Shown here piece after piece: positions 36,303 to 44,070 of a stretch of 64,000 bases of DNA. The notes under the pieces were generated by a model. That model saw nothing but the letters and a program-made list of their open reading frames with translations, made no database searches and was not told the DNA's origin. Numbering within the stretch: the first letter of the stretch is position 1; the number at the start of each line of letters is the position of its first letter. Origin of the DNA: Methanolobus tindarius DSM 2278 (GTDB taxonomy: Archaea; Halobacteriota; Methanosarcinia; Methanosarcinales; Methanosarcinaceae). Both the position numbers and the translations under genes were made by a program. Location of the stretch: positions 2,268,879-2,332,878 of the forward strand of contig NZ_AZAJ01000001.1 in NCBI RefSeq assembly GCF_000504205.1, read 5' to 3'.

Positions 36303-37145
36303 ATGCGGATAGGTATAAAAAAGACAATTGCAATTCTGGCAGTGCTCCTGATTGCAATCTCAGTAACAGGATGCACATCAGAAGACAATGGTAGTGATAA
36401 TGGCAATGATGCAGGCAGTTCATCTGCTGGTGCAGCCAGCCCGACAGGTAACGAGTACACAAACTCCATAGGTATGCAGTTCCAGCGCATTGATGCAGGA
36501 ATATTCGACATGGGTACATCCAAGTATGCATACTCACAGCCAATTCATGAAGTAAGAATTGGTGATGCATTCTACATTGGAACGTACGAAGTAACTCAGG
36601 CTCAGTGGGAAGAAGTAATGGGCAGCAATCCTTCTGAGTTCAGCGGTGACGATAATCCAGTTGATAGTGTTTCATGGAATGAGGTTCAGGAATTCATAAG
36701 CAAGCTCAATGAGATTGAAGGAACCACAAGTTACAGGCTCCCAACTGAAGCAGAATGGGAATATGCTGCAAGGGCAGACACAACAACTCTCTATTCATTT
36801 GGTGAAATCGATGAGGACGAAGGTCCATTCCTTAAGGACTATGCATGGTATCAGGAAAACTCCTACGAGAAGACCCACGAAGTAGGTCAGAAACTTCCAA
36901 ACCCATGGGGACTTTATGATGTCCACGGCAATGTCTGGGAACTGGTACAGGACAGCTGGGTGGATAACTATGGCAGTGCAAGTGAAGATGGCAGTGCAGT
37001 AGATAAGGGCGAAGGCTCCCTCAGAGTTGCCAGAGGTGGCAGTTACTCGAGTAAGGAAAACGCACTCTACACAGCATACAGAAGGAAGCAGGATCCACGT
37101 GATGGAGATCCGGCAATAGGTTTCCGTCTTGTAATGGATGCATGA
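36303..37145 (+). CDS. SUMF1/FGE-fold lipoprotein without catalytic cysteines
   Basis: 280 residues; lipobox SVTGC (Cys24) followed by a low-complexity S/N/G/D linker to about 48. The formylglycine-generating-enzyme fold is complete: NSIGMQFQRIDAGIFDMG, FYIGTYEVTQAQWEEVMG, YRLPTEAEWEYAARA, NPWGLYDVHGNVWELV and ARGGSYSS..AIGFRLVMD. Cys24 is the only cysteine, so the two active-site cysteines of true FGE are missing; a binding or structural role outside the cell is more likely than sulfatase activation. A hairpin terminator follows. Confidence 0.85.
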   Translation: MRIGIKKTIAILAVLLIAISVTGCTSEDNGSDNGNDAGSSSAGAASPTGNEYTNSIGMQFQRIDAGIFDMGTSKYAYSQPIHEVRIGDAFYIGTYEVTQAQWEEVMGSNPSEFSGDDNPVDSVSWNEVQEFISKLNEIEGTTSYRLPTEAEWEYAARADTTTLYSFGEIDEDEGPFLKDYAWYQENSYEKTHEVGQKLPNPWGLYDVHGNVWELVQDSWVDNYGSASEDGSAVDKGEGSLRVARGGSYSSKENALYTAYRRKQDPRDGDPAIGFRLVMDA

Positions 37146-37180
37146 TGAGTTCGAGTTTAATAAACACAAAACAAAAGAAG

Positions 37181-37213
37181 CTAAAGTCATTTTGGCTTTA
37201 GTTCTCTCTATTT
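37181..37213 (+). terminator. Hairpin with T-tract after the SUMF1-like gene
   Basis: CTAAAGTC (37181-37188) pairs with GGCTTTAG (37194-37201, one G-U) around ATTTT and is followed by TTCTCTCTATTTTTC, an intrinsic-type terminator 35 bases after the stop. Confidence 0.6.
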
Positions 37214-37333
37214 TTCGTTGTAATCTGCAGTATTTTATTGCCTTAAACCCGGATTTTCTTATTCTCTATTTCCTTATTCTTATCAGAACAAATCGACAGG
37301 TTATTTATCAGGTAAGTTTCTATTTCAGATGAA

Positions 37334-38359
37334 ATGATAGAAAAGGACAAAGTTGTTGGCAACATCAGCAATCTCTTCAACAGGTATTCCGGAAAAGAGG
37401 AGCTTGAAAATGAAATAAACCGTCTTCAATCCCACATTGTTGAGCTTGAGCTGGATGTGAGGACTGCTAACATCAGATATGAGAAAAACATCGAGTCTGA
37501 GAAAAAAGCCATTGCAGCAAAACAGGAAGCTGAAGAAAAACTAAATGCTCTTGAAGTTAAACTTAAAACCCTGGAGCATGAAGTAGACAAAGAGAGAACT
37601 GATACTCCTGCATCTATTTCATTCACCTGCAATGACCAGTTCAGCAAACAGCGCACCGAAGATTTTCTCAAATCTCTGTCAACGATTACATATAGTGACT
37701 CTTCACTTGTATCTTTATATATTGCAGCAGGCGAAAGTCCTGCCAGCATAAAGGAATACGAGCTTTTAGCAGAACGTGTTGACAGCGAAACCCTTGCACT
37801 GTGTGAGAAAGTAGAGTCTACTACAGGTTTTGTGTTGTTCTATTCTCCGGATAGCATGATAAATGAGATATTGATTCCACCATTGCCATTGGATAGATCG
37901 ACATGGAGTACAGATAGTAAATTTGATATTTCAATCATGTCAGAGCTCTTGAACAGGGACGCAGCTGTTTGCGTACTTGTGGCTCATGCCGGTGAATCTT
38001 TCACAGGTTTTTCTCTTGATTCTCAGGAATTTGATTCTTTCCAGATGATAAAAACAAGTGTCAAGGCCAAACATGCAAAAGGAGGTTTCAGCCAGAGACG
38101 CTTTGAAAGGTTGCGGGATGAGGATATTGCACATCATATCGATAAAGTCAAACTTGCTCTGAAAGACCTGCTTGATGAGTTTGGTGGCAGCATTGACTAT
38201 ATGCTTATGGCTGGTGACCTTCTGCTTGCAAAGGAAATAGCTATGGATATTCCCCTTGATGTCACTCAGGTCTGCCTGTCGTCTGATGTCCGTATCGAAA
38301 AACATAATATATCTGGCATAATGAAACAATTAATGACCTGTCGCAGATACAGGCTATAG
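37334..38359 (+). CDS. Vms1/ANKZF1-like peptidyl-tRNA hydrolase (VLRF1-type release factor)
   Basis: 341 residues. Residues 20-92 are a long coiled coil (EELENEINRLQSHIVELELD onward). The remaining domain has the eRF1-related fold of Vms1-like release factors: VLFYSPDSMINEILIPPLPL, AAVCVLVAHAGESFTGFSLD and the catalytic-loop motif KGGFSQRRFERLRDED with Gln254 in GxxQ, followed by DYMLMAGDLLLAKE. Relatives cleave nascent chains from tRNA on stalled 60S/50S subunits. Two downstream genes on the same strand, one unknown and one rRNA methyltransferase RlmE, support a ribosome-linked role. Confidence 0.82.
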   Translation: MIEKDKVVGNISNLFNRYSGKEELENEINRLQSHIVELELDVRTANIRYEKNIESEKKAIAAKQEAEEKLNALEVKLKTLEHEVDKERTDTPASISFTCNDQFSKQRTEDFLKSLSTITYSDSSLVSLYIAAGESPASIKEYELLAERVDSETLALCEKVESTTGFVLFYSPDSMINEILIPPLPLDRSTWSTDSKFDISIMSELLNRDAAVCVLVAHAGESFTGFSLDSQEFDSFQMIKTSVKAKHAKGGFSQRRFERLRDEDIAHHIDKVKLALKDLLDEFGGSIDYMLMAGDLLLAKEIAMDIPLDVTQVCLSSDVRIEKHNISGIMKQLMTCRRYRL

Positions 38360-38398
38360 ATACAGGTTAATAATTATATGACAATATGAGGTTACTTT

Positions 38399-39007
38399 AT
38401 GCTAAGTAAAGAGGGACTTTGCGGAATAATTGATGCCTTGGGTGCTCTTAATCTGGAAGAGATATATCACATAACAAAGGAGCTTTCCTTGCTCAAAGGT
38501 GGAATTCCTCCGCTTATGCCTACTATAAAAGAACTCTGCGAGGAAGCTGAAAAGGAACATCTAATTGTTGCTGTTTCGGCTGAAGAAATCACAGGTGGGG
38601 AAGAAAACAGGATAAAATCTCCAAAGAGTTCAGATGAAGGTGAAGAGGACACTTTTTTGTATTACATCTCCGGCCCAAATGCATTTCCAGAAGTTCCTTT
38701 CGAATTAAGTGAGGTTATCGATATTCTAGAATTGCATAAGAGGGAAGTGGATCTTAGCAGTGTGGCTGCCAGGCTCAGCAAGAATCTTCATCGCAGGATT
38801 AAGAGCCTTGAGAACAAAATAGACTCAGTCAGTTCTACAAAGGTCCATGAAAAAGATCTTGAAAATCTGGAATTAAGGTACAGTGACATACTAAACCAGT
38901 ATTATGATTATACATTCTGGCTATCTGACGATATGCCAGGTATTGAAGATGAGATTCAGGAACTCAGTTCAAGGATAGAATCCCTGAAGTCGGCACAAGG
39001 TATTTGA
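38399..39007 (+). CDS. Unknown helical protein between Vms1-like factor and RlmE
   Basis: Not recognised. 202 residues, no signal peptide or membrane segment. The N-terminal 55 residues look like a small helical domain (GIIDALGALNLEEIYHITKE), the middle is acidic and probably disordered (EEITGGEENRIKSPKSSDEG), and the end is a predicted coiled coil (RRIKSLENKIDSVSSTKVHE and DEIQELSSRIESLKSAQ). It starts 39 bases after the Vms1-like gene and ends just before rlmE, so the three are probably one operon. A ribosome or RNA-quality-control link is only inferred from position. Confidence 0.6.
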   Translation: MLSKEGLCGIIDALGALNLEEIYHITKELSLLKGGIPPLMPTIKELCEEAEKEHLIVAVSAEEITGGEENRIKSPKSSDEGEEDTFLYYISGPNAFPEVPFELSEVIDILELHKREVDLSSVAARLSKNLHRRIKSLENKIDSVSSTKVHEKDLENLELRYSDILNQYYDYTFWLSDDMPGIEDEIQELSSRIESLKSAQGI

Positions 39008-39033
39008 ATTTTAGGTATTATCAGGTACATATT

Positions 39034-39798
39034 ATGGCAAGAGACAGGCGTGACAAATATTACTGGAAAGCCAAAGAAGATGGTTTTCGCTCCAGGGCAG
39101 CCTATAAGCTTTTTCAGATAAACAATAAGCACCACATTATAAATGAAGGCGACATCGTTGTGGATTTGGGTGCTGCACCAGGTGGCTGGTGTGAGGTTGC
39201 CAAAGAACTTTCAGGTGCACGTGTTGTTGGTGTTGATCTCAGGAGAATATCACCAATAGAAGGCGTAGAAACTATAGTTGGCGACATAACTTCTGACAGG
39301 ACCATTTCAAAAATATTTGACATGGTTGGTGAGGCTGGGGCAGATGTTGTAATATGTGATGCAGCACCAAACCTGAGTGGAAACTGGAGTTATGACCACG
39401 CACGTTCTATAGACCTTACAAGATCAGCCCTTGGCTGTGCAAAAAAGATTCTCAAACCCGGTGGTCATTTTGTAGTAAAAGTTTTCCAGGGTGATATGTT
39501 CAAGGATTTCCTGGAAGAAGTAAAGGATAATTTTTCTTATACTCACTCTTATTCTCCAAAAGCTTCAAGATCCCAGAGTGCTGAGATATATGTTATTGGT
39601 AAGAAATTCCTTACAGCTCCTGTAAGACGCGGGGATGTGTTTGAAGTTGATATCACAGAACTTGGTTCCAGTGGTGATGGTGCGGTTCTAATTGATGAGT
39701 TTGTTGTTTTTGTCAAAGGTGTGCAGCTTGGTGATCATGTAAAGATCAGAATAAACGATGTGAAACCAAACTTTGCATTCGCAGAAGTCATCAATTAA
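39034..39798 (+). CDS. rlmE: RlmE/FtsJ-type 2'-O-methyltransferase with C-terminal TRAM domain
   Basis: About 254 residues from ATG 39034 (MARDRRDKYYWKAKEDGFRS), the usual start; the open frame reaches 39004. The SAM site is DLGAAPGGWCEVAKEL, followed by VVICDAAPNLSGNW and KPGGHFVVKVFQGD, giving the K-D-K-E catalytic set of RrmJ/FtsJ enzymes that methylate U2552-type 23S rRNA positions. Residues from about 195 (VRRGDVFEVDITELGSSGDG) form a TRAM RNA-binding domain, an archaeal addition. Same operon as the Vms1-like gene. Confidence 0.93.
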   Translation: MARDRRDKYYWKAKEDGFRSRAAYKLFQINNKHHIINEGDIVVDLGAAPGGWCEVAKELSGARVVGVDLRRISPIEGVETIVGDITSDRTISKIFDMVGEAGADVVICDAAPNLSGNWSYDHARSIDLTRSALGCAKKILKPGGHFVVKVFQGDMFKDFLEEVKDNFSYTHSYSPKASRSQSAEIYVIGKKFLTAPVRRGDVFEVDITELGSSGDGAVLIDEFVVFVKGVQLGDHVKIRINDVKPNFAFAEVIN

Positions 39799-39971
39799 TC
39801 TATTTTTTGTTTATGATATTTTTAATATGAAGTGGCAATAAAATGTCACTTGTACTATATCATCCTCAATTATATATTTATGCAATAAAGTAATGTAGTT
39901 TATATAGTGCGTATGCAGTTATACTACTATTACTTGCAGTACTTTCTTAAACAGAAAAACTTGCATGGGCA
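39799..39971. other. Intergenic region with a small hairpin
   Basis: AAGTGGCA/TGTCACTT (about 39831-39848) forms a stem after rlmE and is a candidate terminator. TATATAGTGC near 39900 may be the TATA element for the following TPR gene. Confidence 0.35.
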
Positions 39972-39989
39972 TTGATTAAACTCCGGAAC

Positions 39990-41012
39990 ATGTCTATGAA
40001 CTGTGAAATACCTGAACCTGAATCTCGTCCGCAAAAAAAAACGTTAATATATGCAGGCGTTGGTATTCTTATTCTCCTTATCGCGGGATATGTTGTTTTT
40101 GGAGATTACATCCAGCAGCAGAGGACCTTGAACCAGATTGATTCCTTATGGGAGCAGGCATCCCAGCTGCGTGATGAAGGAAACTATGACAGTGCACTTG
40201 AAGTGTATAATTCTGTTTTTAGTTTAATATCCTCTAAGGATTTTCCACTGGAATATGGAATGAATCATTACTACCGCGGAAAAACATATGAGGAAATAGC
40301 ATCCTCTGATATGGGAAATGCCTCAAATCATCTTCAGAACAGTATTTATGCTTATGATTATTCCCTGAAATTCATTACAGAAGAAGAATATCCGGCAGAA
40401 TATTTCAGGGTCCATTACGGTCTGGGTGATGCTTATCTTAAACTATATGCTTCAAGAGGGGATGTAAGTGATCTTGATACTTCAATTGACTATTATGAAA
40501 CTGCGTTAAGCTACTATTCCATTGCAGTTGACCCTATTTATTTTGCTTCTATTAACAATAAACTTGGTAATGCATGGAGAAAAAAGGGCAATATTGAAAA
40601 TAACATGGCCTTCCTGCAGACTTCACTTTCATCATATGAGCAGTCACTCCGGGTATTCAGGGAAGATGTATATTCCCTGGAATATGCAGGTGTGCAGAAT
40701 AACCTTGGAAATCTCTATCTTGAGATGTCCTCTTACGGAAGTGAAAAGAGCAATGTTGAGAATGCTATCACTTCATTTAACAATGCTCTATGTGTGTATA
40801 CTATAGACAGTCGACCAATAGAATATGCTACAGTCCAGAACAACCTTGGAAATGCATGGTTTGAACTATCTGAGCTGGAAAATAAAGAAAGTAATGTGGA
40901 AAAGGCGGTTTCAGCTTACAACGAAGCATTAAAGGTATTTACGATAAGCCTCTTCCCGGTTGAACACGACGGTGTTATTCACAACATCGCACGTGCGTAT
41001 AAAAGTCTTTAA
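39990..41012 (+). CDS. Membrane-anchored TPR protein
   Basis: About 340 residues from ATG 39990; a TTG at 39972 would add six residues. A single transmembrane helix lies at about 18-38 (TLIYAGVGILILLIAGYVVF), after which the whole chain is TPR-like with repeated blocks ending in sequences such as EYATVQNNLGNAWFELSELE and EYAGVQNNLGNLYLEMSS, about 55 residues apart. The larger repeat length with NNLGNAW/LY suggests tandem TPR pairs, as in Tpr12-type proteins. The function is a protein-interaction scaffold facing outside or inside; the partner is unknown. Confidence 0.8.
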   Translation: MSMNCEIPEPESRPQKKTLIYAGVGILILLIAGYVVFGDYIQQQRTLNQIDSLWEQASQLRDEGNYDSALEVYNSVFSLISSKDFPLEYGMNHYYRGKTYEEIASSDMGNASNHLQNSIYAYDYSLKFITEEEYPAEYFRVHYGLGDAYLKLYASRGDVSDLDTSIDYYETALSYYSIAVDPIYFASINNKLGNAWRKKGNIENNMAFLQTSLSSYEQSLRVFREDVYSLEYAGVQNNLGNLYLEMSSYGSEKSNVENAITSFNNALCVYTIDSRPIEYATVQNNLGNAWFELSELENKESNVEKAVSAYNEALKVFTISLFPVEHDGVIHNIARAYKSL

Positions 41013-41057
41013 CATCTGCATCCTGCAAGGATACAGATATTTTGTCCGAATATTTTT

Positions 41058-41348
41058 TTATCTCTCCTGCAAGGTCTGTACTTCTTCTACCAGACGCTTT
41101 CCTGCAGCAATTTCATCAATACTATGGACTACTGCACCCAGATTCTCGATGGCCTGTTTGATTTCCTCGTAATCCAGGTTCTCTCCTTCAACTGTGATTT
41201 TTACAGTTTCGGTTTGCTGATCTACTTCATATAAGCTCAAATTTACTCCGTGCACCCCCGGAAGCACACTAAGTGTCTTGGACAACTCTACAATTGATGG
41301 ATGATGGGGTTTAAGCACATCCAGAACCAATCTTCTAATTCCTGTCAA
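41058..41348 (-). CDS. DUF211 family protein
   Basis: 96 residues matching the archaeal DUF211 pattern: [40 protein letters not shown] and [24 protein letters not shown]. The fold is ferredoxin-like and known family members form oligomers, with metal binding suggested; the physiological role is not established. Convergent with the TPR gene. Confidence 0.88.
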   Translation of the reverse strand: MTGIRRLVLDVLKPHHPSIVELSKTLSVLPGVHGVNLSLYEVDQQTETVKITVEGENLDYEEIKQAIENLGAVVHSIDEIAAGKRLVEEVQTLQER

Positions 41349-41564
41349 TGTTTATCCTTCCTGATTAGAAAGCCATAATTCTGTGAATATCAAATACTAA
41401 ATCTGATACTGAATTTAATTTTATGTCAAATACTAAATATCGGACTTATGAACATTGCCTATAAACATTATATTATTTTTGTTTTCCTATGAATGGCTTT
41501 ATCTAATTTCAGTACATAATAGGTTTCATTCCAAGATTCATTCTCAATCCAATGAGGTATTTTT

Positions 41565-42200
41565 ATGATTGACATGCATACTCATTCTATTTTCAGCGAT
41601 GGTGAGCTTATACCCAGTGAACTCGTTAGAAGGGCCGTTGTTCACGGTTACAGGGCAATAGGTATCACTGACCATGCAGATTTTACAAATGTAGAACACA
41701 TTATCAAGAATGTGAGCAAGGCAAAGTACCTTGAAGATGAGCTTGATATTAAGGTAAAGGTAGGTGTGGAAATTACCCACGTTCCACCACGTAAGATTGC
41801 CCCTCTTGCAAAAATGGCAAAGGATCTCGGGGCAGAGATCGTGGTTGTTCACGGTGAAACAATAAATGAACCCGTAATGCCAGGAACTAATGCTGCATCA
41901 GTTGAGCTTGCAGATGTTGATATACTTGCACATCCCGGTTTTATCACTATCGAAGAAGCTGAAACAGCTCGCGAGAATGATGTTTGTCTTGAAATAACCG
42001 CAAGGAACGGTCACAACAGGACAAACGGACATGTGGCGAGGATTGGTATGGAAGCCGGTGCAACTCTTGTTGTTGATACGGATGCACACAGCCCAAACAA
42101 CCTTATTACCAGGGAATTTGCCCTGAAAGTTGCAATGGGTGCAGGACTATCTGAGAATCAGGCACAGGATGTACTTAATAACTCTATACGCTTCCTGTAA
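41565..42200 (+). CDS. PHP-domain phosphoesterase, histidinol-phosphatase-like
   Basis: 211 residues. PHP motifs: MIDMHTHSIFSDGE at the start, GITDHADF near 45, VKVGVEITH near 70, DILAHPG near 125 and a final VVDTDAHSP near 168. These residues hold the di- or trinuclear metal site. Similar archaeal proteins are annotated as histidinol-phosphatase-like, but no his genes are near. Its small size excludes polymerase-associated PHP proteins. The next gene starts 20 bases later on the same strand. Confidence 0.85.
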   Translation: MIDMHTHSIFSDGELIPSELVRRAVVHGYRAIGITDHADFTNVEHIIKNVSKAKYLEDELDIKVKVGVEITHVPPRKIAPLAKMAKDLGAEIVVVHGETINEPVMPGTNAASVELADVDILAHPGFITIEEAETARENDVCLEITARNGHNRTNGHVARIGMEAGATLVVDTDAHSPNNLITREFALKVAMGAGLSENQAQDVLNNSIRFL

Positions 42201-42220
42201 TTACTTTCTTTTTTTAATCG

Positions 42221-42877
42221 ATGCAGTTTAAAATTATTGATATCACTACCGGAATATCCGAAAAAACTCCGGTCTATGACGGCGATCCTGTTCCTGTATT
42301 TGAAAAAGTATCTTCCATTTCGAAAGATGGCTTTACGGTTACCAGAATAAGTATAGGAACTCATACGGGTACACATGTTGATGCACCTTTACATTTGTAT
42401 GAAGATGGAAAATCAGTTGCTGATATTGACCCAAAGTCACTGATGGGTAAAGCTGTTCTTCTGGACCTCTCATCAGGCAGTGGTCCTATTACAGATATCG
42501 AACTTGAGAATGCCTATGAGTTGTATTCAGGTGAAAATGCAGATATTATTTTGATAAAGACGGATAATTGTTCATCAGTTTGCCCCGCTGAAAGTCCAAG
42601 TTCAGGCAGGGTGCTTGTGGCAAGTGCGGGAAAATGGATATTTGAAAATGGGTTCAAGGCAGTTGGTGTTGATACACTTTCAGTTGATGATGATAGTTCC
42701 CTGCCCAACCATCACCTTTTTTTGAAAAACAAAATCAACATTGTAGAGTATTTGAACTTAAAAGATGTTAATCCGGGTGTTTATTTCTTTATTTGTCTTC
42801 CTTTAAAGCTGGATGGATGTGATGGTGCACCTTCACGTGCTATTTTGATGGATATCCAATCAGTTAACGTGTTATAA
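42221..42877 (+). CDS. Cyclase-family (kynurenine-formamidase-like) metal hydrolase
   Basis: 218 residues with the family signature SIGTHTGTHVDAPLHLYEDG (HxGTHxDxPxH) near 46-65 and the later GVDTLSVDDD. Members are Zn/Mn hydrolases acting on amides or cyclic esters, kynurenine formamidase being one example. No tryptophan-degradation genes are near, so the substrate is open. Starts 20 bases after the PHP gene and is likely co-transcribed. Confidence 0.85.
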   Translation: MQFKIIDITTGISEKTPVYDGDPVPVFEKVSSISKDGFTVTRISIGTHTGTHVDAPLHLYEDGKSVADIDPKSLMGKAVLLDLSSGSGPITDIELENAYELYSGENADIILIKTDNCSSVCPAESPSSGRVLVASAGKWIFENGFKAVGVDTLSVDDDSSLPNHHLFLKNKINIVEYLNLKDVNPGVYFFICLPLKLDGCDGAPSRAILMDIQSVNVL

Positions 42878-43094
42878 TGAGTTATTCTTCAATTTTACAG
42901 GATGATTTAAATATAAGTATAATTATATTTGGTTAAGCAATTATTCTGTGATGTTACTAGCATGATATCTATATTAACTAGTCAAAAATATTAAATAACA
43001 GAATTAATATAGTATAACTCGCAATATAAACCTGTAACACGATTGCTAAAACGTTTCATGAGGGAATCGCACGAAAGCAAATCAGAGACATTTA

Positions 43095-43964
43095 ATGCAC
43101 AGGGATGACCGTGCACAGGTAGGTATAGGTACCCTTATCATCTTTATATCCATGGTACTTGTGGCAGCCGTAGCGTCTGCCCTTTTGATCAAGACCTCAG
43201 GAGTGCTTCAGCAGAAAGCATCTCAAACCGGCCAGGAAACGACCCGCGAGGTTGCATCCAACATGCGTATTGACCGTGTGGAGGGTGAACGTGCCAGCTA
43301 CACGACGGTTACTGTTACAAGTGGTACGCCTTCGTCGACTGCTTTAAATTGTTCCAAAGGTGGAATGATTGAATGGATATCTTCTTCAGGGGCTTTCAAT
43401 ATTTCTGTTGATGGCGGAGATGAGACTGCAGTTGATGATGGTTCTTATTATGAATATCGTTTTTCACGTGCAGGTTCACATAATTTTACTATAGATGGTA
43501 CAACAACAGGAACTGTAACTGTTAGCGATGCTGTGGATTATGGTGAGATTGCAAAATTGCATATTTCTGTATCGCTTGGACCTGGTAGTGAAGATGTTGA
43601 TCTGTCACAGCTTATCATTTATCTTTCAGATGGAAATCATGTAGCTAATGTCAGGTATGATACTGCTGATGAGGATGACGAAATTCATCTTCCGACTCAC
43701 GAGTATTTTTCAGTAAGTCCTATTCGTACTCGTGATCAAACCGTATTCAAGGCTACTCAACCTGTATTGAGAACAGGTGACATCATGGAAGTGGTAGTTG
43801 ATATCAGAAGGGTTTTCCTGGAAGATGATGAGGAATATGAAGGTCTTGAACCAAGGACAGAAGTATCATTCCAGGTGAGGCCTGAAGCTGGATCTTTGGT
43901 AGTTTTCGACTTCACAACTCCGGGTGCATACTTCGATGAAAAGTACATCCTTCTGAGGTACTAA
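43095..43964 (+). CDS. Archaellin (archaeal flagellin) with inserted domain
   Basis: 289 residues. The N-terminus [20 protein letters not shown], then [19 protein letters not shown], is diagnostic of archaellins; prepilin peptidase would cut close to residue 7-8, leaving the hydrophobic helix that packs the filament core. The outer domain resumes with [20 protein letters not shown] and ends in [14 protein letters not shown]. Between them, about residues 66-146, lies an extra Thr/Ser/Gly-rich beta-domain with three N-glycosylation sequons (NCS, NIS, NFT). It has a private promoter region (TTTAAATATAAGTATAATTA near 42907) and no other archaellum gene beside it. Confidence 0.88.
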   Translation: MHRDDRAQVGIGTLIIFISMVLVAAVASALLIKTSGVLQQKASQTGQETTREVASNMRIDRVEGERASYTTVTVTSGTPSSTALNCSKGGMIEWISSSGAFNISVDGGDETAVDDGSYYEYRFSRAGSHNFTIDGTTTGTVTVSDAVDYGEIAKLHISVSLGPGSEDVDLSQLIIYLSDGNHVANVRYDTADEDDEIHLPTHEYFSVSPIRTRDQTVFKATQPVLRTGDIMEVVVDIRRVFLEDDEEYEGLEPRTEVSFQVRPEAGSLVVFDFTTPGAYFDEKYILLRY

Positions 43965-44070
43965 ATACCTAATTATAAGAAAAAATTAGAATTATCAGGA
44001 AATAAACATGAGCTTAATTTGAGCGTTATGCAACCTTCCTGATATGATTTTATTTCTATTTTTTGTCTTT

